Shown: positions 7,756-15,636, counted from the stretch's first letter. The stretch is DNA of 64,000 bases from Pseudobdellovibrionaceae bacterium (GCA_021731025.1 JAKFYD010000007.1:62001-126000); one strand, 5' to 3'. The notes: generated by a model from the sequence alone, not told the origin. A program made the numbers and translations.

Positions 7756-9567
7756 TTAGCGATTCCCGCCGGCATCATAACCCATGCGGCCCTGAGCCGA
7801 ATTCACTCCCAAAGCTCGACAGCGTTTTTCGCCGACTTCACTTCGTGAGCTTCCACAACACATTCCCACTTCAACCATCAGCCGCTGCTGATGTTGGGTG
7901 GCGTTCAAAGTCCCACCAACGTAGTCGATAGGACTTCCACTGCGAAGTTTTTGTCCCACGGGATACTCCGAGTAATAAGTGGGATCATTGTAATTCGAAA
8001 TGCGCTGTTCAAGTTTTTCATTATTAAGTAGTCCTGTTTTTCGTTTCAGCGAAGTTCCCAGATCTAACTTTTTGTAACGGACTTGCTCGGGGATTCCGTT
8101 CTGGTAGCTGATATAAAAACCGCCTTTGGGTAAAACATCTTTTTCGGGACCTTTGACATCCCAAATTGTTTCTCGAAGTTCTCCAGTGGGAGATGTCTTT
8201 GTACGAATGTTAACGCTCGAAGTGTAACCCGCCGGTTGATCAATTTCGAAACCCTCATCGGAACATTTCACGCCCCTTTTTGGTTCAACGTAAGTTTTAA
8301 AAACCGAACTCATTTTAAAACAAAGATTCGGATCCGCATCCAATTCTTTTTTCTGATCTTCCCAATCCAAGCCTAAAAAATCTTTAGTTTTAGGAGTCAC
8401 TTCCAATACGGGCCGACCTTTATCATCGCAATCGACGTAGGGTGATCCTTTAAGGCAATCTTTATGGCTCTTGTAGTAGTAGGCCATCGAGCTCACATCA
8501 TAGACATCATAAGCGACCGCTGCCGGGGCGTTGACGAAATGGGAAGCGACTCGAGTTCCTGCCTTACCGACGGCCCATCGCGCGCCAGAAAGGCCGGCAT
8601 GGTAAGCCCGCCGCGCATTCATGGATCCTGTCGTGTTTATGACTGGAACCATGGCATGTGCCATTGACCGAGTTTTCGATGAAATGGTTCCATAATCCTT
8701 TGCCGCCAAGTCCTGAAGACGTTTCGCTTGTTCTAGGCTCGGAGCTCTCTGACCCACTTGGTAGTGGAGCTTTTTCATTTCAGCTTTTAATTCGTTAAGT
8801 TTTTTCAATTTATAGTCTTTGCTGGGATCAGTTTTAAGTTCGATGTGTTTATTGACAGAATCGATCTCAGACTCGCGAAATCCTGCATTTAAAAAGATTT
8901 GTTTATCGTCGAGAGAGATCTTTTTTTTGCTCGTTACAGCCTCTTCCAACTGTTTGTAAAGAGTATCAGTGTAACTTTGTCGAGCTTCAAATTTTTTAAT
9001 TCCGGGCGAGTCTCCGAATTCTTGGCGCAGTTTTGAAAAATGTTCTTGCTCAATTTTACGAGCCCAATGAGCTTTCTTTTCAGGATCAGTTTCTCTCGCG
9101 TAGGTGTCCGCATATTTTTTAAAACTTTCATCGGGAAAGCCAGTTTCATTCAGGAGTGCAAGGCGACGATCGAATACGATTTGGGACTTTCGGGTTTCAT
9201 TAGTTAAAAATTCTGGCTTAACTCTTTGATGCTCAGCAATTTGATCTTCAATATCTTTTTCTGCTGATTTCAAGAGTGGATCGTACTGTTCTTTGAGAAG
9301 CAAATTGGAATTCGCTTCATTAATATTAATTCCGCCCCACATTTTTCGAGCAGCTTGTGAGCCCAAGCGATTGCCAACGCGTTCACCAATTTTGTTTTCA
9401 CTGAGTAGCCCTAAAACCGATTTGCAGTTATTCAAATTTTCACTGGATTCGCAAACCACAGCCTGACTGATTTGTTCGAGCTGTTCTTTGTTTAAACGGC
9501 ATTCTTCAGCCCAAGCGAAGAAACCCATCTGCGAAATGAAGAAGGCTAAGTTAATCAATTTCACCAT
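7756..9567 (-). CDS. Large secreted protein of unknown family, TIGR02147 locus 1
   Basis: The product has 603 residues with a signal peptide ending FFAWA before EECRLNKEQL. Residues 60-300 are charged and strongly helical, probably coiled coil (SAEKDIEDQIAEHQRVKPEF, LKKLNELKAEMKKLHYQVGQ). A small hydrophobic segment lies around residues 320-350 (ARWAVGKAGTRVASHFVNAP), followed by a cysteine-containing beta-rich part (CLKGSPYVDC, CFKMSSVF, GVKC, GMCCGSS). It overlaps the end of the upstream secreted gene by seven bases and belongs to the operon headed by the frameshifted TIGR02147 regulator. I do not recognise the family. It could be an effector delivered outside the cell. Confidence 0.7.
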   Translation of the reverse strand: MVKLINLAFFISQMGFFAWAEECRLNKEQLEQISQAVVCESSENLNNCKSVLGLLSENKIGERVGNRLGSQAARKMWGGININEANSNLLLKEQYDPLLKSAEKDIEDQIAEHQRVKPEFLTNETRKSQIVFDRRLALLNETGFPDESFKKYADTYARETDPEKKAHWARKIEQEHFSKLRQEFGDSPGIKKFEARQSYTDTLYKQLEEAVTSKKKISLDDKQIFLNAGFRESEIDSVNKHIELKTDPSKDYKLKKLNELKAEMKKLHYQVGQRAPSLEQAKRLQDLAAKDYGTISSKTRSMAHAMVPVINTTGSMNARRAYHAGLSGARWAVGKAGTRVASHFVNAPAAVAYDVYDVSSMAYYYKSHKDCLKGSPYVDCDDKGRPVLEVTPKTKDFLGLDWEDQKKELDADPNLCFKMSSVFKTYVEPKRGVKCSDEGFEIDQPAGYTSSVNIRTKTSPTGELRETIWDVKGPEKDVLPKGGFYISYQNGIPEQVRYKKLDLGTSLKRKTGLLNNEKLEQRISNYNDPTYYSEYPVGQKLRSGSPIDYVGGTLNATQHQQRLMVEVGMCCGSSRSEVGEKRCRALGVNSAQGRMGYDAGGNR

Positions 9568-9944
9568 TGTTTATCATTCCTACACTTGACGAGATCTCGT
9601 CGTTTTCCCTTAAACTGAGTTAAAAAAGTCTTTGCCACGCAGGCTCCAACATTCCGACCCAGTTCCATTCCTTCTTCGGGCCATTGTACTATTTTGGGAA
9701 TTTTAGAACTTTTTAAACAATTAAAAGTGAGCGGTTTTACTAAGCGAAGACATTGTTCGCGGTTCGGGATATAACACTCGTAAAAATAATCACCTTGTTT
9801 GCAAAACTCGTTGGGATAGGTATTCAAAAAAAGTTTTTGCCACTCGAGGGATTTCATTCTTTCGGGAAAGACTTGAGCTTTCCCTGCGTATCCAGGTAGG
9901 GCCATCAAGCTGAAAAACAAAATGCTCGCTAAGATTTTGATCAA
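9561..9944 (-). CDS. Small secreted cysteine-containing protein, TIGR02147 locus 1
   Basis: This 127-residue protein has a signal peptide (MIKILASILFFSLMALPGYA) and six cysteines in the mature part (FCKQGDYFYEC, QCLRL, FNCLKS, GACVAK, VKCRN), which suggests three disulfides and periplasmic or extracellular stability. It begins at TTG, overlapping the TGA stop of the upstream TIGR02147 gene (TTGA), with AAAGGG upstream. The same start/stop arrangement is seen at 28416. The family is unknown. Confidence 0.7.
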   Translation of the reverse strand: MIKILASILFFSLMALPGYAGKAQVFPERMKSLEWQKLFLNTYPNEFCKQGDYFYECYIPNREQCLRLVKPLTFNCLKSSKIPKIVQWPEEGMELGRNVGACVAKTFLTQFKGKRRDLVKCRNDKQW

Positions 9945-10718
9945 GCTGGACCCTTTGTCAGAGGGAAAAGAGAGATGCTCATCAGGTAAAGCTCTTTGCA
10001 GTTTCCACCTGTTTTCAAAAGTCGACTCATATCGCGACGAAACTTTTGAGTTAACAGTCGAGCCTTCGGCAAGTTCTTGAGGTCAGTGGCCATCACCATG
10101 GTGGATTGCTCCCGTCGCTCGATGGGAACTTCATCCATGGCGGTAATGGCTTTGCGTAAGAATTGTTTTTGATTCTCGCGACGTTCCGCTGAAGTTTGCC
10201 CTGGCTGATAGTTAAGACCAAGATACAGGTCGAACCATCGAGCTCTTTTTCTGGGCGCTCGGAGGAAGATTGATGATCATGCCACTGGATTGCAAAGAGG
10301 AAAGAGCTTCGCTCGCTTGAGTCAGCGAGATATCCAGTTTTTTTGCGATCCACTCGGGCACGGGTTGAAATCCACGGAGCAGGGGAAGCTCGATGATGGC
10401 AGCGTAGTACCAATGATGCATTCTACGAAGTTGAGCTTCGTCCATGACTTTGTACAGCTCGCCAGGTCTTTTCCCCCGTCGATTCGATAATTTGATTTTT
10501 TGGATCCACTCATCGCCCAAATTGAGTTTCTTTCCCAAAACAACAAGTCGAGCACGGCTTAGTCCTTTTTTGCCGCGAATAAATTTATGCAGATGAGAAG
10601 CATCGATATCAAGATGGCGGGCATAGGCCCTTAAACTGTAGTTTTTGTTTCTATTGTATCGTTTTGTATACTCATGGTTAACGGCTTCAATAAGCTCATG
10701 TACTAATGTTGCTTCCAT
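9941..10718 (-). pseudogene. TIGR02147/DUF4423 regulator, frameshifted
   Basis: The N-terminal frame (10718 down to about 10250) carries a helix-turn-helix-like part (NKNYSLRAYARHLDIDASHL) and the family's middle segment (MHHWYYAAIIELPLL), then stops early at 10212. The family's C-terminal part continues one frame over (RARWFDLYLGLNYQPG, REQSTMVMATDLKNLP, YLMSISLFPLTKG) and ends at 9941. The two halves join if one A is removed from a run of five A (T-run 10246-10250 on the plus strand): 778 bases then become exactly 259 codons, the normal family size. It is either a recent pseudogene, a phase-variable gene or a sequencing error. Proteins of this family are predicted transcription regulators, numerous in Bdellovibrio and Fibrobacter. 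Confidence 0.8.
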
Positions 10719-10786
10719 ATCTTAATTGTCTCCTAGAAACAGGGGCCTGCAAGTGTTTTTGTTTAAAGTCAAATGGGTCTAACTTT

Positions 10787-10826
10787 ATCTGTGGTCTAGA
10801 ACAAGAAGAGTTTTTGGACCACAGAT
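10787..10826. promoter_or_regulatory. 10-bp inverted repeat in the divergent intergenic region
   Basis: The arms ATCTGTGGTC (10787-10796) and GACCACAGAT (10817-10826) are perfect inverted copies 20 bases apart. They lie between the divergent TIGR02147 gene and the Ig-domain lipoprotein gene. The site could be an operator pair or a leader hairpin; no T-run follows. Confidence 0.5.
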
Positions 10827-10847
10827 TTCTTTCAGACTAATTTCTAA

Positions 10848-10868
10848 AGTGTTTCAAATTGAAACACT
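10848..10868. promoter_or_regulatory. 21-bp perfect palindrome overlapping a likely -35
   Basis: AGTGTTTCAA-A-TTGAAACACT is a perfect 10+1+10 inverted repeat. Its right arm supplies a -35-like TTGAAA (10859-10864), with TAAATT at 10883-10888 as a possible -10 (18-base spacing) for the lipoprotein gene at 10929. A dimeric repressor bound here would block that promoter. The bound factor is unknown. Confidence 0.6.
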
Positions 10869-10928
10869 GGTCCTTTGTTTAGTAAATTATTTTGTAATTC
10901 GTGTTATTATAACATGGGAGCGGGCTAA

Positions 10929-12755
10929 ATGGAACGTCAGGGGGGCGGATTGCGCACAATTAAAATTGTCATATCGGTTGTAGTGTTTTCTCTAGGCTTA
11001 ATTGCCTATCAAAGCTGTGGTCCCTCTGGATTTCAAACGAAAAGTTTCAGTAGCTTCACAGGTGACTCTTCGCTCAATGGGCAGCTTGAAAGTAAATCTT
11101 TTGACGAAAAAGAATTTTTAAATTCGATTGGAAAAAACGAGATTGATTTAAATGATTACTTTTTCAATGGGCAAATGAATAAAACTATTAACCAGTGCCA
11201 GCAGCTCAACGCTCAGGGCTCAAGTTTAAGTAAAAAGTACCTTGGGATTGGCAAATCGGGAACCCTTTATGGATTTGTCGTCGATCCTTGCAGTTCAGAA
11301 AGCCCTCAAGTGCAAATTGAAATTTTTAACAATGCGACGAACGCAGCTGAAGTAAAGGCTGCTGAAATTATTCCTATTTATTTCGATATGACTACTCAAA
11401 AAATATTTTATTTATACCGGTACAATCTTGCAAAAAATTATCTTGCTGGAAGTTTTTTGCCTGAAGCCCAAAAAGAAAGAATTAATTTTGATTTCACTTT
11501 AGGAAATGACCCGCCTCCAGAGTTACCACCCCGAATTCTAAAGTCCTTGAAAAGCATTTCCATGACCCAAGGCCAGGAATTAAAAGAGGGGGATTTTTGT
11601 ATTATAGTCTCCGGATCGAATCTGTCTTATCGTTGGGAGAAGAACGGCCAAGGCACTTCTGCTAATAGAGAGTGTTATTCTGTTGCAAGCGTTAAGGATT
11701 CAGATGCTGGCGATTACAAAGTTTATGTCAAGAATGATCTTGGTGAAATCACAGTTACAGCAAAGATCGAACTCAATGTGCCACCAGTCATTGTGTCTCC
11801 ATTAAAGTCTATCGGAAGACTAGCTCAATCGGCAGTTAAAGACGATGAATTTTGTGTTGAGGCGCGCGGGACGGGGACGCTCACTTATGAATGGTTTTTG
11901 AATGGCAATAAGGCCCCCTTCAGCTCCGACAAAAGATGTTATCTCATTGCTAGCGCGATCTTAACCGATTCAGGCACCTATGAAGTCCGCGTTTCCAATT
12001 CTTTTGGACAAGCTAAATCAAGTGCAAATATCAATGTGGGTTTAGAATCACCGAAAATCATTAAAGGCCTTTCTAATATAACTGTTGATGAAAAAGCGGG
12101 CTTAAGTTCCGAACAGTTCTGTGTGACGGCGACGGGACAAAATGTAACTTACGCATGGGTAAAGGACGGAGTTGCAGCTCCTTATAATTCCAATAACAGG
12201 TGTTACCTGATCCCTTCAGCTAAAATTTCTGATCAAGGAAATTATATTGTCACTGTGGCAAATAGTGGTGGCGCCACCACCTCGCAGGCGTTCTTAGCGG
12301 TAAGATCTTTGACTTTAAGCCGAACAAATTCAACGGCAGTTTCTGTCGGTTATAAACAATCCGTCGATCTTACGGTGAGTATGCCTGAGGCCCCGAATGG
12401 GCGAGAACTAGATATTGTTGTAGATCTTGCTTATTCAAGCGCAGGGTGCTCCGAACAGTTATTTAAGTACTGTCCTGGATTTACTGTCGATGTTTATCCT
12501 CCAGCAGGAACACTCGCTGGGGCTCGCAATTCCTCTTATGAAAGCCTCTACTGCAGCAATTCATTTTCAAATAACCCTGCAGATGCAAATGGCACCCTTA
12601 CGACTTTATTAAGCTCAAAAGTTCAGAATTGCGGTGGTCCGTATGTCTACCCGCTATTAAAAGCAGGTAAAGTAGCAGGAGAGTGGACGCTTCGTTTTAC
12701 TGGAGGAGTAAATACGTCGCTTATCATCAAGTCTTGGACGTTAACGTTTAAATAG
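10929..12755 (+). CDS. Surface lipoprotein with three Ig-like domains and a P-domain-like end
   Basis: This 608-residue protein has an N-terminal leader ending LIAYQSC-GPSG, another atypical lipobox. Three Ig-like domains follow at about residues 200-285, 287-372 and 376-460. Each has a cysteine in the B-strand (DFCIIV, EFCVEA, QFCVTA), a tryptophan (YRWEKNG, YEWFLNG, YAWVKDG), and a second cysteine in a CYLI/CYSV strand before DSGTYEV-type motifs. Residues 460-608 form a jelly-roll ending GEWTLRFTG..LIIKSWTLTF, as in proprotein-convertase P domains. It is probably an adhesin or surface binding protein. It is divergent from the TIGR02147 locus 1 operon, and the shared intergenic region carries two strong palindromes. 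Confidence 0.75.
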   Translation: MERQGGGLRTIKIVISVVVFSLGLIAYQSCGPSGFQTKSFSSFTGDSSLNGQLESKSFDEKEFLNSIGKNEIDLNDYFFNGQMNKTINQCQQLNAQGSSLSKKYLGIGKSGTLYGFVVDPCSSESPQVQIEIFNNATNAAEVKAAEIIPIYFDMTTQKIFYLYRYNLAKNYLAGSFLPEAQKERINFDFTLGNDPPPELPPRILKSLKSISMTQGQELKEGDFCIIVSGSNLSYRWEKNGQGTSANRECYSVASVKDSDAGDYKVYVKNDLGEITVTAKIELNVPPVIVSPLKSIGRLAQSAVKDDEFCVEARGTGTLTYEWFLNGNKAPFSSDKRCYLIASAILTDSGTYEVRVSNSFGQAKSSANINVGLESPKIIKGLSNITVDEKAGLSSEQFCVTATGQNVTYAWVKDGVAAPYNSNNRCYLIPSAKISDQGNYIVTVANSGGATTSQAFLAVRSLTLSRTNSTAVSVGYKQSVDLTVSMPEAPNGRELDIVVDLAYSSAGCSEQLFKYCPGFTVDVYPPAGTLAGARNSSYESLYCSNSFSNNPADANGTLTTLLSSKVQNCGGPYVYPLLKAGKVAGEWTLRFTGGVNTSLIIKSWTLTFK

Positions 12756-12888
12756 GATCTGTTGCGGGCATTAGAACTTTTGGGCCATCGTTAATCAGTA
12801 AATTTAAATTTTAAAAGGTAAATTCTTTCGAGATTCATGCTATTTTCAAACACGAATGAACTAACTCCATCTTGACGAGGCCCAAGCC

Positions 12889-13551
12889 ATGAAAGTTTAC
12901 GTCTTCAAATCCTTACCACCATTTCTCTGGGGCTACACGCGGGACATTCGTGCGATGTGGGCCCTCGAAGAGTGTGGAATCGCCTACGAAACTGTCGGAC
13001 TGGATTGCGGGCCAAATGGCCTTCAGGATGAAACTTGGTTCGAGTCGTTTTCCCCTTTCAAACAAATTCCGGCGATTGATGATGATGGATACATCCTGAC
13101 AGAGTCTGGCGCGATTCTTCTTTACATCGCAGAAAAATCAGGAAAATTAATTCCGCTAGATTTACAGGGGCGTGCGCAAGTGTATCGCTGGTTAATCACT
13201 TCGCTGAATAACATTGAGCCCTTTGCTCTCCCGATTTTATTTGCCGATCTTCAAGGCGATTCGAATCCCCACATGCAGGCCTTGCGTCCTTGGCATGTCG
13301 AGATACTTGGGCGATTTTTCCCGACGATCGACAAAATGTTGAAGACTCAATCTTTCGTGACGGGTGCTGATTTCACCGTCGCCGACATTGCTTTGACCTG
13401 CGTGCTGCGCGAACTTCGTAAGGCTAAGCTTCTGCCCCAGTATCCAAACATCGAGAATTACCGCCGTCGCTGCGAAGAGCGGCCTGCATTCGTGAAAGTT
13501 CTTAACGCCTACGAAGACCGCCTGGGTATCGCTCGAGGAAGTGCTCGGTAA
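12889..13551 (+). CDS. Glutathione S-transferase family protein
   Basis: This 220-residue cytoplasmic protein has the two-domain GST fold. The thioredoxin-like N-terminal domain (residues 1-80) carries the cis-proline and Glu-Ser motif (FKQIPAIDDDGYILTESGAILLYIAE) and the helical C-terminal domain contains GADFTVADIALTCVLREL, the N-capping box motif. GSTs conjugate glutathione to electrophiles or act as thiol reductases; the substrate is unknown. It is a single gene with its own upstream space, and its stop is followed closely by a DJ-1 family gene remnant on the other strand. Confidence 0.88.
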   Translation: MKVYVFKSLPPFLWGYTRDIRAMWALEECGIAYETVGLDCGPNGLQDETWFESFSPFKQIPAIDDDGYILTESGAILLYIAEKSGKLIPLDLQGRAQVYRWLITSLNNIEPFALPILFADLQGDSNPHMQALRPWHVEILGRFFPTIDKMLKTQSFVTGADFTVADIALTCVLRELRKAKLLPQYPNIENYRRRCEERPAFVKVLNAYEDRLGIARGSAR

Positions 13552-13581
13552 TTCACTAAGGGCAAGTTCGCGCTATCGCAA

Positions 13582-13677
13582 TCACACGACGGTAAGGTTC
13601 CAGCCGATAACGTCGATAAAAGCGCTGGCTTCGTAAATTTCGAAGCCATTTGCTAGAAGTAAAAGAACTTTTTTCAT
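13582..13677 (-). pseudogene. Remnant of a DJ-1/PfpI family gene (N-terminus only)
   Basis: An ATG at 13677 opens 31 codons beginning MKKVLLLLANGFEIYEAS and ending near FIDVIGWN, then a stop. This matches the start of DJ-1/PfpI class I amidotransferase-like proteins (first beta strand, GFE motif, first helix). The rest of the fold, including the nucleophile-elbow cysteine, is missing and the following 30 bases run into the GST gene end. It is probably a truncated relic, perhaps left when the GST gene region was rearranged. Confidence 0.6.
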
Positions 13678-13742
13678 ATTGAGGTTGTATGGAATTTTAT
13701 CGTTAAATGCAATGGTAACCACAAGCCCGATTTAATTGAAGG

Positions 13743-14051
13743 CTACAGGCACGCAAAACAATTGCGTTCTGTGATATGTCCGTCTATTCGACTACCTTCT
13801 CTAAACTCTGTAACCTGAAAACACTGATATCCATTAGTCTCGGCAGCTTCCCTGCAATCAATTACAGTTTTACCTTTCAACAGTCCCAAAAAATCGCAAG
13901 TCCCTTGTGGAACATCTCGTTCGACAAAATTAAAGTGGCGATACTCTTTGTATAAAACCTCGACTGTTGTTCTTTTGTTGCAATTAGGAATTTTCGCTGA
14001 TGCCAGTCCAGAAACCGAAAGTAGGGCGGCTATCAATAAAATATTTTTCAT
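13743..14051 (-). CDS. Small secreted cysteine-rich hypothetical protein
   Basis: This 102-residue protein has a clear signal peptide (MKNILLIAALLSVSGLASA) and a short mature domain with six cysteines (PNCNKR, GTCDFL, IDCREA, YQCFQV, NCFACL), so it is probably disulfide-stabilised and exported. I do not recognise the family. It stands alone, with AT-rich sequence upstream (14052-14277) in which I see no gene. Confidence 0.6.
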   Translation of the reverse strand: MKNILLIAALLSVSGLASAKIPNCNKRTTVEVLYKEYRHFNFVERDVPQGTCDFLGLLKGKTVIDCREAAETNGYQCFQVTEFREGSRIDGHITERNCFACL

Positions 14052-14277
14052 AAATTTTCTCTCTTTTCTATTTTTTATTAATCGAAGGAACCTACAAGAG
14101 AGTAGCTGAGCTTAATAGATTTTTTTTATTAATTATAATCTAAAAACTTTATTTGAAAATAAACTTATATTTAGTACTTAACGGCTCGAAAGTAATCTGG
14201 GCCTTTTGATTTTTCAAATAAATTAAAAGGTAAAATTAATTCAGTGATTTCCTAAGAGCGTCTTGATCATCGTAGAG

Positions 14278-15195
14278 TCATGCGGCTGGTTTATTTTTAG
14301 GCGATTCTGCAATTTGCCTAGCCTCAGGAGTTTGTTGAACTTGCGGTGGCTGGTTTCCGGGCGCTTGTGGTTCAATTTTCTTTCTTCTTGTTTTTCTAAC
14401 AGCTCTTTTTTGTGACTTTACATATTTTTGAAGTTCAGATGCTTTTGTTTCATTCCACCCACTAACTGCTTCGTTTAGACCTAGTTCTAATAAACTAAAA
14501 ATTTTATCGGCTAGGACTTCTGAGTTGGCTTTGTAATCATGTTCACCACGAATAGATTTACCGATGTATTTGACAACGTCAGCAGATAAAATTGCTTTTG
14601 CTAGCGAATCGGGAGAAAATGCGGTCGCTTCTTTAGCAAGCTCATGCCATAATTCTTGGCTGTAGCTTTGCTCATGAAAATCAAACATATCGTAACAAAG
14701 TTCTTCTGCAGATTTTTTATCTATTGCAAAAGTGTCACCCTCACCTGATTTTAAATCAAATCGAGCCATTTCGATTCCACCGTATTGAAGGTTAGAAAAA
14801 TCGTAAAGTTTCCATTCACAGCCGTTCGTCAACATTCCAAATTTTACTCCACCTGCAGCATTGAGATATTGGCTCAGTTGAATTTTTCCTGATCTGAAGT
14901 CCGATTTATCAAAATCAAAGCCCATCTTTTTCACTTCGATTAAAAATAAAGGCTTATCGTTTTTTAAGACTACAAGATCAGGGCGTAATTTCCCTTTAGT
15001 TTCTTGCGATCGAACTGAATATCCAGAGGAAGCAGTATAGCCGAGGCAACTTTTAATAAAGCTGGAACACCATTTCTCGACATCAGACTCTTTTGTCTGC
15101 GGATTTGAGTCCAAATTTTTGATTTCGTGCAAATGTTCTGTTACTTGATCGATCATTCCACGAACGGCTCTATCTTGTTTCGTCTCTCGTGCCAT
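14278..15195 (-). CDS. Orphan PD-(D/E)XK nuclease-like protein (HsdR N-terminal type)
   Basis: The 305-residue protein carries a restriction-endonuclease fold like the N-terminal domain of type I HsdR (HSDR_N). It has RPDLVVL with D73, then FLIEVKK with E87 and K89 on the next strand, followed by LSQYLNAAGGVKFGMLTNGCEWKLYD, the usual Q-Y helix and 'TNG-x-x-W' strand. The C-terminal third is helical and ends in a Lys/Arg- and Pro/Gln-rich tail. There is no methylase, specificity or helicase gene next to it, so it is probably a solitary defence or DNA-repair nuclease. AGGAG precedes the ATG. A 28-bp perfect palindrome lies about 83 bases upstream. Confidence 0.75.
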   Translation of the reverse strand: MARETKQDRAVRGMIDQVTEHLHEIKNLDSNPQTKESDVEKWCSSFIKSCLGYTASSGYSVRSQETKGKLRPDLVVLKNDKPLFLIEVKKMGFDFDKSDFRSGKIQLSQYLNAAGGVKFGMLTNGCEWKLYDFSNLQYGGIEMARFDLKSGEGDTFAIDKKSAEELCYDMFDFHEQSYSQELWHELAKEATAFSPDSLAKAILSADVVKYIGKSIRGEHDYKANSEVLADKIFSLLELGLNEAVSGWNETKASELQKYVKSQKRAVRKTRRKKIEPQAPGNQPPQVQQTPEARQIAESPKNKPAA

Positions 15196-15277
15196 ACATT
15201 CTCCTGACTAAATAGATCTTCGTTTATTGCATCGGTATTTAATTCTTTTACTTAAATTTTTGATCTTTAGTCTCCTT

Positions 15278-15305
15278 AACAGCCGAAGTATATACTTCGG
15301 CTGTT
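15278..15305. promoter_or_regulatory. 28-bp perfect palindrome upstream of the nuclease gene
   Basis: The centre is CCGAAGTATATACTTCGG, extended on both sides to AACAG..CTGTT, so all 28 bases read the same on both strands. On the minus strand the core contains TATACT, a good -10 for the nuclease gene starting at 15195. The site is a likely operator for a dimeric or tetrameric regulator. It could also be a transcript hairpin, although no T-run follows on either strand. Confidence 0.6.
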
Positions 15306-15412
15306 GTCCGCATTTTTTAACTTGCGAAAAAATTGGATATTTCAATCTAAATGCTTAAGTACTAAAATGCTTTTATAATGAGCAGAATTCTGGGGGATCA
15401 GAATTTATGGGT

Positions 15413-15539
15413 TCAGTGTACAGTACGGTATTCAGGATACAGTACTGAATTCAGGATACAGTACTGAATTCAGGATCAGTATTCAGCATTCTGGATTCCG
15501 TATTCTGAATACCGAATGCGGAATTCAGAATCCTGATTC
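15413..15539. repeat. Degenerate GAATTCAGGAT repeat tract next to the tRNA
   Basis: Two exact 19-bp units (15430-15448 and 15449-15467; unit ATTCAGGATACAGTACTGA) are followed by five or six degenerate 13-14-bp units built on ATTC(A/C)G-type words up to 15539. The units are partly self-complementary. There are no spacers of constant length, so it is not a CRISPR array. Confidence 0.7.
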
Positions 15540-15560
15540 TTTTTCGCCCAGCGAAAAAGT

Positions 15561-15636
15561 TGGAGCGGGAGACGGGGCTCAAACCCGCGACCTTCGCCTT
15601 GGCAAGGCGACGCTCTATCAACTGAGCTACTCCCGC
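15561..15636 (-). tRNA. tRNA-Gly (GCC)
   Basis: On the minus strand the 76-base sequence begins GCGGGAG and ends CTCCCGC-T-CCA, a perfect 7-bp acceptor stem with the CCA end encoded. The D arm has AGCTCAGTTGATAGAGC, the anticodon loop is TTGCCAA (anticodon GCC) on a 5-bp stem, and the T arm has GGTTTGAGCCC. It decodes GGC and GGU. Confidence 0.97.

Noticed and set aside
8464-8667. 67-codon plus-strand ORF
   Set aside because: Antisense shadow of the 603-residue secreted protein gene.
9941-10255. Programmed ribosomal frameshift in the locus 1 regulator
   Set aside because: The run lacks a known +1 slippery context or a flanking stimulatory structure that I can see; a homopolymer indel is simpler.
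13627-13647. Terminator hairpin (GGCTTCG..CGAAGCC) after the GST gene
   Set aside because: No T-run follows; the arms are explained by codons of the DJ-1 relic on the other strand.
15413-15539. Possible CRISPR array
   Set aside because: Units are adjacent without spacers and decay in length; no cas gene is nearby.
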